64,000 nucleotides of DNA from positions 4,790,995-4,854,994 of the forward strand of contig CAXIPT010000001.1 of the NCBI GenBank assembly GCA_964030475.1, read 5' to 3'. The notes beneath the pieces are model-generated. The model had not been told where the DNA came from, did not search any database, and saw only the letters and a program-made list of their open reading frames with translations. Positions 39,622-50,765 of the stretch are shown here, piece by piece. Source of the stretch: Tethya wilhelma (lineage: Eukaryota; Porifera; Demospongiae; Tethyida; Tethyidae). The number at the start of each line of letters is the position of its first letter. Positions within the stretch are counted from its first letter, which is position 1. The translations under genes and the position numbers were made by a program.

Positions 39622-39713
39622 TGTGCCTTTGTGGTAAGTGGTCTGTGTGCTGTATATACACTCATGCCCTGCATTCTGGAAATGGAAACAATATGAAGAT
39701 GGAAGAAGAGGAT
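39622..39713 (+). pseudogene. Broken copy of the MARVEL-like gene's last exon
   Basis: Near-identical to 37668-37760 (CAFVVSGLCAVHSCLAFWKW region) but with a 4 bp insertion in the VHS codons that breaks the frame. Its stop context is different and there are no other exons around it. It sits just downstream of FMO B, as the real exon sits just downstream of FMO A, so the duplication that produced the FMO copies carried it along. Confidence 0.85.
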
Positions 39714-39929
39714 TCCGCAAGCTATAATATACATGATCTAAACAACCATGATCATATAATACATTACAGAATTACAGACATTAACAATATTATTGTTCGA
39801 TGTATGATAAAGTTTAAAGTCCATACTGATTATCAAAATACAACAAAAGATTAATAATAGTAAAAGGGTATTTACAGTTGAAGTTAATGAAATTATTATT
39901 AAAGAACTGTTAAGTCTTAGCTACAAAAT

Positions 39930-42093
39930 TTAACGGTACATGCTGATTTGAGACTCATTGTTGCTGCTTATCTTAATCCACTTGTCTGGACTGAGGATTA
40001 CATAGTTGTAATCCTTATAGTGCATCATATCACTTCCTCTACAAACACCACATTCAGTATAGATCATCTCTAGCACTGGATCAAGGGGCTTTAACTTTCC
40101 TAGCTCTACAATCTGTTTGTGCAAATCCCATTGTGCTAGGCCAAGATAATGGCTAGCAAGATGAGGAGGTAGCCCCTCTTTTAATTTTTGCTGATAAGTC
40201 TCATTGACATCCTTTATCATTTCTTCAGTACTTGGAAGAGATTTGTCTCCATTCCAAATGGAAATCATGAGGCGGATTTGAAGATCAAACAGAGAGAAAG
40301 GCAATACATCAAAAGGAACTCCAATGAATGCCATGGATGGGTGAACAGGCATTGATGGTTTGCTTGTAGAGTGGAAACACACGCTTTCCTTTCAGTACTT
40401 CTATCCCAGAGTCTTCTGAGAGAAATGGGTAGGTGTACAAGTAACCAGTTGCTAGAATGATTGAGTCCACTTTCCTCTTCTTGCCATCTTCAAACTCCAC
40501 CACACCATCTTGCTTTACCTCACTGATTGCTGGAAGTTGCTCAGAATTACTTGGAAACCTGCTCGGTAGTGGCTTCCCACGATTGCAGAGCAGCACATGC
40601 TTGGCTTGATCAGCAAGATCAATTACCACATCTGTTCCTGAGAATCCAGCACCAACTACTAAAATAGTTTTACTAGAGAAAACTTCAGGTTCTCTGTAGA
40701 CATGGCTGTGGATAACTTTGCCTGGAAAGTTGATGAGACCGGGTATGTCAGGAATATGAGGCTTAAAAAAGTGGCTGCATAATTTATATATAAAACAGGC
40801 ATGACATTGATTCTATATAACCATGATTGATATGCACATGATATTGCGACTTCAGAATGAATATCTTAATCTTACGTACCCACAGCAAATGAGCACACAG
40901 TCATACACATCTGATGATACTTGCCCTGAAGTTAGATCACGCACAGTCACTTTCCACTGGACATCAAAAAGACCATCAGTGCAGTCAGGATTGGGTAGTG
41001 CTTCAACTTGTTCCACTTGTGTCCCAAACTTGATGTACTGGTATAGATTGTAGTGGGTGGCATACTGCTGCAGGTACTTCAGTACATCATAGTGATATAT
41101 GAAGGATGGAAGATGAGAATTAAATGGAAAGTTGGGAAATTGCATGATTTCTTTTGGAATGTTAGTCCTGCAAATTAAATACAGAAAATCAATGATTGCT
41201 GAATAACTTAGCACATGCCATGCATGCATGCATGTAAAGAATAAATAGGGTCAGAGTATATAATAATTATATAGATACAGTGTCATGTATTGAGCTATAA
41301 TAATATTGATAGGGTTAATGATATAGCCATTAATGTCATTGATCAAAGTCTTACTGGCGGCAAATAATATGGTGCAACATGTACGATGTCATAAAGTGTT
41401 GAAACTCTTTACAAGCTATTATAGTGCTCCTGTACTGATTATAGAGTTCACTTGCACCATAACTCATTTCTTCCTAAATTACTCTGCTGGTATTTTCTTT
41501 ATAGGAATTTGATTGTTTGTCAGTTCCTCTAGATCAACTTACAGCTATACAGGAACTTCAATTTCCTATTTGACACTGTAGTGCATCTTTACTGGAATTG
41601 TCAATTAACTCTTTAGTCATAAAGTTTCAAGCTACTGTACATGTGTGGCTGTAATGTGCCCCCCAAATAACCTAATGGTAGCTTTCAATGATGGTGTACT
41701 GTAGCATTCCTAAAATAAATCAGTTTGGGAGATAATATTTCTAATATATAAATTTATTGTTGTGCATGAACAATAGGCTTATATTCAGACATATTGATGC
41801 CCCAACCCTTTTGCTAATGGACATGATGGATACATGATTGTACAGGCCTCTATTACTCACCTTACATTCTTGTACATGCTGCTATGAACTGCTGATTTGC
41901 CTTCAAAATCACCCTTTCTTTTACTCCTGACATCCAATGGTTCATGGTCAGATTCAGCAGAGTACACCCAGGTTCCTCCAACTTCCTGAGATTTTTCAAA
42001 AACTTGAATTTTAAACATTTGTGAATATTTGCTTAAATTATGAGCACAACACATTCCTGCTGCTCCAGCACCAATCACAGCCACTTTCTTCAT
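39930..42093 (-). pseudogene. Flavin-containing monooxygenase B, single-base frameshift
   Basis: Three exons (41861-42093, 40880-41167, 39930-40774); intron 1 is about 690 bp, much longer than in the siblings. GAGAAG, the FMO signature (FPGKVIHSHVYREP), GAGFSG and LATGY are present. At 40348-40349 one extra G (aacaggcatt, siblings aacagcatt) shifts the frame at the TINAVHPSMAF motif; sequence beyond is well conserved to the stop. One added base may be a sequencing or assembly error, in which case this is a functional gene of about 454 residues. Confidence 0.75.
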
Positions 42094-43040
42094 GATTAGT
42101 AAGAAGGTTGTAAAGGATCAGACCGTGGATGAAAGGATAGATGATATGAAAACAGCATTGCAACCACATTTTTATACTTGCTGTAATGGTCCAGCTAAGA
42201 CATTAGGGCACCGGAAATATAAATCCAATTAACGTACGTGTTCATCACAAACATACGTGTACATGACGTTGACTATGACGTCTGTACTGCTGTATGCAGG
42301 ATCGCAATATGTTAGCCACTGCTAGTGATTTGATCTCAGTTGTTGTGATCGAAGGACAGCTCAAGGCCCTTCAAAGGGCTGGCTTCCTTTTGTCTACCCT
42401 TGTTGCTATACAAGAGGAAGGATTCCAGCTGTTTGAGGCCTCAACTTATGTCATCAGTGGAACTTGACCAAGAAATTGGACTGCCAGTGGCATCTCTGTC
42501 TCTTTGTTCTGGCCCAGAATGACTGCAAATGTCGAAGTAGTGACCAAGAAGGACAATAATACTGTCTTGCTCTTCGTGATATCAAAAGTGCTTCGTGCGT
42601 CTACGCATGCGCATGTACGTGCGGGGAATTCCGCACATGCGCAAATTACAACTATTTCGTAATGCAGCACGACAATGATGTCGATGGCTCATTTTCTTAG
42701 AGAGTGTAAGTAAACAAATATCTATAAGGAGGACTGTTGAATCGCTTTATCCAGTGAATATTTTCTGAATCTACTCTGAGAAGCAGTCGTGATCAGTAGC
42801 TCCACGTTGTCCTAAATTATCCTTTTAGGCTTCAGTTCTAATATCAAGTATATAGCTCATGGTCAGATTCAGCAGATTTATGACAAGATTTTGATCACCT
42901 ACTTTCTTTTGCATTGATTTGGGAGGAGGGCCCCCTCTGAAAATAATTGGTAACGGTCATTTTGTTCGTGAACTGGGCCTCTGGGACCAAATTTTCATGA
43001 CTGTAAAAAATCTACACTGTAATAAAATAAATACAAAAAT
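42094..43040. other. Intergenic region between FMO B and FMO C
   Basis: Holds the FMO B upstream region and a CpG-containing segment at about 42595-42645 with GCATGCGC and an inverted CCGCACATGCGC, NRF-1-like half sites. A 20 bp stretch at 42857-42876 matches an FMO exon 1 piece. No gene is recognised. Confidence 0.5.
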
Positions 43041-44496
43041 TCAATTGTTCACTTTCATCCACTTGTCTCGGCTAAGAATCACGATTGTGTCATCCTTGTA
43101 ATGCAGGAGATCAATCAGTCTGTGTCTACCAAGTTCAGTATACACCATCTCTAGCACAGGATCAAGAGGTTCCAATCCTCCAAGCTCTACAATCTGTTTG
43201 TGCAAGTCCCATTGTGCTGATCCAAGCAAATGGCTAGCACGATGAGGAGGTAGCCCCTCTTTTAGTCTTTTCTGATAAGTCTCATCAACATCTTTTGTCA
43301 TTTCTTCAGTACTTGGAAGAGATTTGTCTCCATTCCAAATGGAAATTGCCAGGCGGACTTGAAGATCAAACAGCGGAAAAGGTAAGACATTAAAAGGAAC
43401 TCCAATGAATGCCATGGATGGGTGAACAGCATTGATGGTTTGCTTGTAGAGTGGAAACACGTGCTTTCCTTTCAGTACTTCTATCCCAGAGTCTTCTGAG
43501 AGAAATGGGTAGGTGTACAAGTAGCCAGTTGCTAGAATGATTGAATCCACTTTCCTCTTCTTGCCATCTTCAAACTCCACCACACCATCTTCCTTCACCT
43601 CACTGATTGCTGGAAGTTGCTCAGAATTGCTTGGGAACTTGCTCGGTAGTGGCTTTCCACGATTGCAGAGGAGCACATGCTTGGCATGACTTACTAGATC
43701 CACTAGCAAGTCCCGTCCTGATGGGCCAGAACCAACTACCAACACAGTTTCACCGGAGTAAGTTTCAGGTTCTCTGTAGAGATGGCTGTGAATAACCTTG
43801 CCTGGGAAGTCGGTGAGACCAGGTATGTCAGGAACATAAGGGTTAAAGTAGTGCCTGTATTATACAATGATGAACGTGTATAGTCATTGCATTATAGGAT
43901 GTAAAGGAGTCATCTTACCCATTGCAAACAAACACACAGTCGTACACATCTGATGATACTTGTCCTAAGGAAAGGTCACACACAGTCACTTTCCACCGGA
44001 CGTTGCTAAGACCATCAGTGCAGTCAGGAATGGGTAGTGCTTCAACTTGTTCCACTTGTGTTCCAAACCTGATGTACTGGTGTAGATTGTAGTGGGTGGC
44101 ATATTGCTGGAGGTACTTCAGTACATCATAGTGATATATGAAGGACGGAAGGTGGGGGTTAAAAGGAAAGCCAGGAAATGGCATGATTTCTTTTGGAAGG
44201 TTAGTCCTGAAGTAAAATCGTGCAAATAATGAAGATAAAGTAACAAACTTAATGCTTAAATCACTGAAATACCTCAGGTTCTTATACATGCTACTGTGGA
44301 CTGCTGAATTGCTCTCAAAATCACCCTTCTCTTTACTTCTGACATCCAGTGGTTCATGGCCAGAGTAGACCCAGGTTCCTCCAACTTCCTGAGATTTTTC
44401 GAAGACTTGAAACTGAAATTTATCAGGAAATTTGCTTAAATTGCGAGCACAACACAGCCCTGCTGCTCCAGCACCAATCACAGCCACTTTCTTCAT
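43041..44496 (-). CDS. Flavin-containing monooxygenase C
   Basis: Intact three-exon gene (44273-44496, 43919-44206, 43041-43854), 441 residues. I start it at MKKVAV (44496); an in-frame TTG upstream is not a likely start. FAD-binding GAGAAG lies at residues 8-13, then QVFEKSQEVGGTWVYS, with three residues fewer than the siblings. The FMO signature FPGKVIHSHLYREP, the NADPH-binding GSGPSG, and ILATGYLYTYPFL follow. There is no C-terminal membrane anchor like that of vertebrate liver FMOs; the length is closer to yeast-type and invertebrate FMOs. Probable xenobiotic or sulfur/nitrogen metabolite oxidation; the substrate cannot be told. Confidence 0.92.
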
Positions 44497-44689
44497 GGCA
44501 TGCAAAAATCGTGTAGGAACGGATCACCTCACGTGTTTAGACTCCAGAGTGAACCCCGCGGGCCCGCCCCCCAAGCTTTGTACACTTTTGCACATGTGCC
44601 GTCTATATCACCTGACTGCATGCCATATAACAGTAAATAGCTGGCAAACATATTCAATATAATTGTAATAATACATACATTACTCAGAA

Positions 44690-45878
44690 TCAGTTGTCAC
44701 TTTTTCTAACAAACTTGTCTCGGCCAAGGATTACATAGGTGTCATCCCTGTAGTTGATGAAACTTTTATCTCTACATTTCATGCATTCAGTATACACCAT
44801 CTCTAGCACTGGATCAAGAGGTTCCAATCCTCCAAGCTCTATGATCTGTTTGTGCAAGTCCCACTGTGCTGGTCCAAGCAAATGGCTCGCAAGATGAGGA
44901 GGTAACCCCTCTTTTAATCTTTTCTGATAAGTCTCATTGACTTCCTTGATCATTTCTTCAGTACTTGGGAGAGATTTGTCTCCATTCCAAATGGAAATTG
45001 CCAGGCGGACTTGAAGATCAAACAGCGGAAAAGGTAAGATACTAAAAGGAACTCCAATGAATGCCATGGATGGGTGAACAGCATTGATGGTTTGCTTGTA
45101 GAGTGGAAACACATGCTTTCCTTTCAGTACTTCTATCCCAGAGTCTTCTGAGAGAAATGGGTAGGTGTACAAGTAACCAGTTGCTAGAATGATTGAATCC
45201 ACTTTCCTCTTCTTGCCATCTTCAAACTTCACCACACCATCTTCCTTCACCTCACTGATTGCTGGAAGTTGTTCAGAATTGCTTGGGAACTTGCTCTGTA
45301 GTGGCTTTCCACGATTGCAGAGCAGCACATGCTTGGCATGATCAGCAAGATCAATGACCATATCTGTTCCTGAGAATCCAGCACCAACTACCAAAACAGT
45401 TTTACTAGAGAAAACCTCAGGTTCTCTGTAGACATGGCAGTGGATAACTTTGCCTGGGAAGCTGGTGAGGCCAGGTATGTCAGGAATATGAGGCTTGAAA
45501 AAGTGTCTGTATAATAAAAAAAAATTGTGAATGATAACATTGATTGATGTGTAAGTAATCGATCACTAATTCTTTATCTTACCCACAGCAAATGAACACA
45601 CAGTCATAGACATCTGATGATACTTGTCCTGAGTTTAGATCACGCACAGTCACTTTCCACTGGACATCAAAAAGACCATCGGTGCAGTCAGGAACGGGTA
45701 GGGCTTCAACTTGTTCTACTTGTGTCCCAAACCTGATGTACTTGTGTAGATTGTAGTGGGTGGCATACTGCTGGAGGTACTTCAGTACATCATAGTGATA
45801 TATGAAGGACGGAAGGTGGTGGTCAGTAGACATAGGAAAGCCAAGAAAGGGCATGATCTCTTTTGGAATGTTAGTCCT

Positions 45879-45910
<32 letters not shown>

Positions 45911-46280
45911 TCATCCTACATAGACTTGGCTAAAGTTGATGATTTGCCAGGCTGGAATGAATTGAGACTACCGTACTGACAGTGATAGATATTGTGCATG
46001 TGTGAATGGAAAATGACATGATTGCTAATTCTACAGTTAGAAAGTACCTCAAGTTCTTGTACATGCTACTGTGGACCGCTGATTTGCCCTCAAAATCACC
46101 CTTCTCTTTACTTCTAACATCAAGTGGTTCATGGCCAGATTCAGCAGAGTACACCCAGGTTCCTCCAACTTCCTGACTCTTTTCAAATGCTTGAATGTAA
46201 TATCTATCAGAAAATCTTCCTAAATTACGAACACAACATAGTCCTGCAGCTCCAGCACCAATCACAGCCACTTTCTTCAT
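44690..46280 (-). CDS. Flavin-containing monooxygenase D
   Basis: Intact three-exon gene (46048-46280, 45583-45876, 44690-45506), 447 residues, starting MKKVAVIGAGAAG. Exon 2 is 6 bp longer than in the siblings (MSTDHH insert). The FMO signature reads FPGKVIHCHVYREP, followed by GAGFSG and LATGY. The C-terminus (RDKFVRKSDN) differs from the others. The intron 1 acceptor is preceded by a (CT)n microsatellite that forms the polypyrimidine tract. It is the 5'-most member of the tandem array, transcribed toward its siblings. Confidence 0.92.
45880..45906. repeat. (AG)n microsatellite at the FMO D intron 1 acceptor
   Basis: About 27 bp of AG on the + strand, that is CT repeats on the coding strand ending directly at the CTAG|GAC acceptor. 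Confidence 0.95.
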
Positions 46281-47850
46281 GGCACCAGCTAGCTCAAGCA
46301 ATAACGAGCAAAATTATCAGAACAGGAAATGATCGTTTAAAAAGAATGCTTAGGAAGGCATGTGCTTATGCGCATGCGCAGTGAGTCAAGTCCACTGCAC
46401 ACTCCACATGACCAAAAAGTGTCAATTAGCTATTTGCTTTGTTTTACTGCTTACTTGAACAGATATTGAATTGAGGGGATTTGAATTATTGAGAGGTTTC
46501 ATAGTGATATAAGTATAAAGTACCTAAATTTTTGAAATGTGTATGGGTGTACAAAGCCAATGAGCTGCAACATATATAGAGCTCAAGCATTTGAACGGAA
46601 CACTTTCAACTGCTTCCAAGTATTAACCTATATACTACGTGAATCAATATCACTATTCCCTTACTCTAGAAACAAATCTTCATACTCATTGATTGGTGTA
46701 CATTAACAGGTTGTTTTTTTTGCAGACACATTAGCAAATTGCCAATTTCACATTGATTTCTCCTTGAAAGACATATATACAGTGTGAGTAAAATAATTTA
46801 ACTGTTAGTCTCTATTTCACTTATTGTTGTATTTTTTTTGTTGTTTTTTTTTGCAAATTCTTTGCTTTACATTGTTGACATCATTAACCAATGACCAATG
46901 AAAACTACTGTGGCAAAGCTGCCACACACTTTAGACACACAAGGTGTGTGTGTGTGCACATGTGTCAGAGCCTCCCATTTTCATGTAGAACATGTGTTTA
47001 AATTAGTGACAATTTGTACCTTCTAAATAATTATTGTCAGAGCTTCCCATTTTCATGTAGAACAATGTTACAAATATGTTTTGATAATAATTATGTACTA
47101 TATATATGACCATAATATTTGGCCAGCCATTGTTTAAATGTTTTTGATGGTATACGTTGTATATCATAGGCATGTCATGGGAATGGCTTTTTCTGTACAT
47201 TTATTCTTGATCACCGATGTCAATTTTTTATAGATGCTGACTGTTTTGAAGAAATTTTCTATTCTGAATGCTCCTGTTTTTTGTGCTCATATAAATTCAG
47301 TTGGATTATCGTTCATGATTACTGTGTTGTTGTTGCATTTTGAATAACCAAACACAATGATTTAAACAAAAACAATAATTGAATAATCATTACATGTCTT
47401 CAAAAAGTTGCATGTACACGATGTTGCATGATATTGCTGTTGTTGGCAAAGTATGCATGTGCTTGACAAGAGTAAATTGTGTTCATAGTTATATATATCA
47501 AACACCCTTCATTGGTTTTATTAGTTATCACTCTAGCTGGACAGTAAGTTACTTTTGTCAGTAAGGAAACATAGTCATGAGACAAGTGAAGTTTACGGAT
47601 CAGTGGCATACATACATACTACTACCACCTTTCTCATGCTGTATGGTCTGCACCAAAGGTGTATTTGTTAACATTGAGTCTAAACTTTTAGTCAAGAAAA
47701 TTTCCTCCTCCACTTGTATTGTGTTAGTCTGGTACATGTCTGACACATTTGAGCTGGGGCACATTAATTAGGAAAATGAAAGCACAAGCAAAGTATCTTG
47801 TCAACACAGACAGTGACAGTGGTAGTGAAATAATTATTCTATAATAATAG
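46281..47850. other. Intergenic region without a recognisable gene
   Basis: AT-rich DNA. A 27 bp direct repeat (GTCAGAGCYTCCCATTTTCATGTAGAACA) recurs at about 46965 and 47036. Small ORFs are present but none has a protein-like composition or neighbouring exons. Confidence 0.5.
46369..46380. promoter_or_regulatory. NRF-1-like palindrome upstream of FMO D
   Basis: TGCGCATGCGCA, a perfect 12 bp palindrome matching the animal NRF-1 consensus, lies 89 bp upstream of the FMO D ATG. Function is inferred from the motif only. Confidence 0.5.
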
Positions 47851-47854
47851 AATA

Positions 47855-48130
47855 GGGGCGTACACGCAACAGCCACGTGCACTGGCCAGCTGCGCGGGCG
47901 CGGGGTGGGGGGTGGGGCATGTGCATGTGGCGGGCCGGGGACGTACGTGGCCGTGGAGGCAAAAAAAAAACAACAAAAAACATCTGCCCACGTAATTAAT
48001 TAGGACAGAAGACCACCAGCGTAGCCGTTTCAGCCTCCCTTATAAAAACCACTGTGTCTGTGATCATTTGCAAGTGGATTTAGATCTACACCCAGCAGCG
48101 TCACAGCCCTTGGAAAACACGACCGCCATC
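47855..48130 (+). promoter_or_regulatory. GC-rich promoter with TATA box for carbonic anhydrase
   Basis: A CpG-rich island in otherwise AT-rich DNA at 47855-47965, with CACGTG at 47874-47879 and G-rich runs. A TATA box (TATAAAA) lies at 48041-48047, 84 bp before the ATG at 48131. Confidence 0.7.
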
Positions 48131-49021
48131 ATGAAGACTGCACTACTGGTTCTTGTTGCTCAGTTGTTTGGATTAGCAGCAGCTGCTGGTGTAGAATTTA
48201 GTTACGTGTCGCAAGATGAATGGCCTGGCGTCTGCATCACTGGTAACAATGGTCGCCAATCACCCATCAACATCAATACTGGCAGTGCTGCTACCAATAC
48301 AGATCTCATACCGCTCGAGTTCGGGTCAGGATGGACATCACCAGTGAATGGTGAATTTATCAATGGAGGACACAACGTTCAATTCAACCCGGGGCCAGCT
48401 GGTGCAGCTACTCCACCTGAGACTACAACTCATATAGGGACTTACCAATTGAGGCAATTTCATATGCACTGGGGAAACCGTACCGGAGAAGGCTCAGAGC
48501 ATCTTTTCAATAGCAATGCATATGATATGGAAGTTCATTTTGTTCATTCAAAGAAAAATTCAACAGACACCACTGCAGGTGACTATTATACTGTAGTTGG
48601 TATTCTGTTCAGGGGAGATGATAGTATGTCCTTGAGTGGAGTGTGGGAGAAGCTGAGCCCTGCTACCATCATGTATCATCCCTCGTCTCTAGCAGTGACT
48701 GATCTCGATTACACCGATTTGCTTCCAGCTGCCAGCAATAGAGGCTACTACTATTATGTGGGATCACTAACCACACCAACTTGTAATGAAACTGTCCAGT
48801 GGTTTGTCATGCAGGAAGTGCTCACTGTGCCAACTGCATACCTCACTTACTTGAGACAAATTAGGGACATCGACAATGAAACACTCTCTGCCAATTTCAG
48901 AGAACCACAGCCTCTTGGCACCCGATCAGTCTATGTGCAAGACAGTGGGGTGAAGTTTGAGATGAGTGGACTGCTTGTGATGCTCTTGGTGGCTGCTTCA
49001 AGCTTTGTCACAAATTACTAA
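48131..49021 (+). CDS. Alpha carbonic anhydrase, secreted/GPI-type, zinc site intact
   Basis: Single exon, 296 residues from the ATG at 48131; a longer frame opens with TTG upstream but lacks ATG. Signal peptide 1-19, then the alpha-CA fold: SPININ, proton-shuttle His at 81 (NGGHNVQF), zinc His 111 and 113 (FHMHWG), His 136 (MEVHFVH), GSEH, GVWEKL, and the Thr199-type motif SLTTPTCNETVQW. The C-terminal 20 residues are hydrophobic after a short linker (GLLVMLLVAASSFVTNY), as in GPI-anchored CAs. Hydrates CO2 to bicarbonate outside the cell; in sponges such enzymes can act in pH control or spicule/skeleton formation (inference). The neighbouring minus-strand CA lacks the zinc site. Confidence 0.95.
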   Translation: MKTALLVLVAQLFGLAAAAGVEFSYVSQDEWPGVCITGNNGRQSPININTGSAATNTDLIPLEFGSGWTSPVNGEFINGGHNVQFNPGPAGAATPPETTTHIGTYQLRQFHMHWGNRTGEGSEHLFNSNAYDMEVHFVHSKKNSTDTTAGDYYTVVGILFRGDDSMSLSGVWEKLSPATIMYHPSSLAVTDLDYTDLLPAASNRGYYYYVGSLTTPTCNETVQWFVMQEVLTVPTAYLTYLRQIRDIDNETLSANFREPQPLGTRSVYVQDSGVKFEMSGLLVMLLVAASSFVTNY

Positions 49022-50765
49022 AAGTGCTGAAAAGCATTGTTGCTTGTCCTCTGCACAACCCAATTATTAAACTATGAATATTGTTACTATTGTCAAAAAC
49101 ATCCTAACTATTTAGTCTGTAAAGTCATTAGTTTGTTTTTTATTTTGTTTGTTTTTAGCACTGAAATTATTTATTAGTTTGGAACTATAATAATTACGAG
49201 CTTGAAAGACAGACTTCTTTTTTCTCTTTTGTTATGCACAAGAATAGCCGTGGTACCTTCAGTAGAAATATCATGTGAATAATGTGTGGTCATTGTTATG
49301 AACGCTATATTTTATTTAAGTCATTTGTGAACTATATTACAATATTATGCAAACTTGTTTTCAAGTCCTTTGTGATAAACTTGCATGGCAACTCAAACTT
49401 GAATTAAGTTGCTCTGAGCTATATAGGTTTCAGGCGCATAGAGAGAAAGCTAAGACTCTGGCAATGCCGCATAAGTATAAAATGTAAGTTGTGGATAAAA
49501 AATGTTCCAGAATGCACCTAAACTATATACCTGGGGGCATGCTCCCAAACATCCCTAGATTTTCTGCTTTCAAGTTTATGGACACCTCTGATCAATCAAA
49601 AATGCTCTCCCCTTTCAAGAATCCTGGCTACGGCCCTGGGTTTATTCACTACATTCTCAGCATTACACAGCTTAAGTGTCACATGTGGCTATATCTGCAT
49701 GTATGCAATACCAGGAGTAATACCATGACTACCTACCATACAGTTGCTAGGATGTGACCACAATGTACATGACCATTCAGCCTCATGCTATACTGGTCAA
49801 TGAACTACTCCTATATAGACTAATATAGTTTGATGCCCAAATATAAACCTGGTCTTCATCATGCAGCCATATTGTGACTTATAATGAAAGTGCATACTAA
49901 GTATTACTAACATGTGCATACAGTTAGTATACATAGTACACAGTCGGGTGCATTATGTACATGCATAATTATTATAATCATGCTGTTAAGAGTCACACAA
50001 TCAAAATTAAAATTATTGGTGTTTGGGGACAGGAAACATGCTGCATTTAACCTAAGTACAGAGTATAATTATAGGAGTAGGTGTACACTAATTATCTATA
50101 TAGTATCTGACTGAATGGTATGGTAAACCGATGCTCAAGTTTGCTGATGATCTCATGGACTACTATAAATGATTTATTCACTGAGAGTTACTCATACTGC
50201 CGGTTCAGTAGCATACTAGCAGTATACAATGGTAGCTAAGGGGGTGGCTTATTGATGATGCATGAATGTATGAGGATATAATGAAATATCTCTACTTGAG
50301 CCAGGAAGATGTGTTCCCACCAATATGGTGTACTGGTCACTTAAGACTTAAGACACTGATTAATGCTTAGTTGAAAGCTTACACTGCATGCACTAATTGC
50401 ATCGTATTTTTGTGGGATTAGTCCGTAGGAGTTTTACTCAGCAAAATCTATGATTCCTTTTCTTTACTATCATGTGTATACATAGTTTATCACCCGATTT
50501 TTTTTCACAGTATGCATATTTTTCAACTTTTTAATCATCACATAGCTATATATCTTTTCGTTAATGCCTACGAACTTCTCACACAGTTTTGTCATGCCCA
50601 CATAGATTATACATACAATAATAATGATAGTAATAATAAATTATAATAATAATAGTGGGTGTTACATTCGGTACACTGCATGTACCAAGTATGACATCAT
50701 ATAAAGATACCAGTGCAGTGTAGCCAAATTCAACAATCATACATAGAGGGTAGCCAACATTAATC
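49022..50765. other. Intergenic region between the two carbonic anhydrases
   Basis: 1.7 kb of AT-rich DNA between the 3' ends of two convergent genes. TAA/TAG-rich patches occur at about 50610-50655. Nothing else is recognised. Confidence 0.5.

Noticed and set aside
42857..42876. 20 bp match to FMO exon 1 (SAESDHEP codons)
   Set aside because: Too short to call an exon or pseudogene, and the flanking sequence shows no FMO homology; chance or a microhomology scar.
46965..47063. 27 bp direct repeat, possible CRISPR-like or tandem array
   Set aside because: Only two copies with a 44 bp gap in animal intergenic DNA; no array.
46400..47850. Several 60-70 codon ORFs upstream of the carbonic anhydrase
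   Set aside because: Low-complexity AT-rich translations without splice-compatible neighbours or recognisable domains.
48068..48130. N-terminal extension of the carbonic anhydrase
   Set aside because: The extension opens with TTG. The ATG at 48131 is followed by a proper signal peptide and lies a normal distance from the TATA box. The same reasoning moved the starts of FMO C, FMO D, the CA-related gene and the PLP enzyme to internal ATGs.
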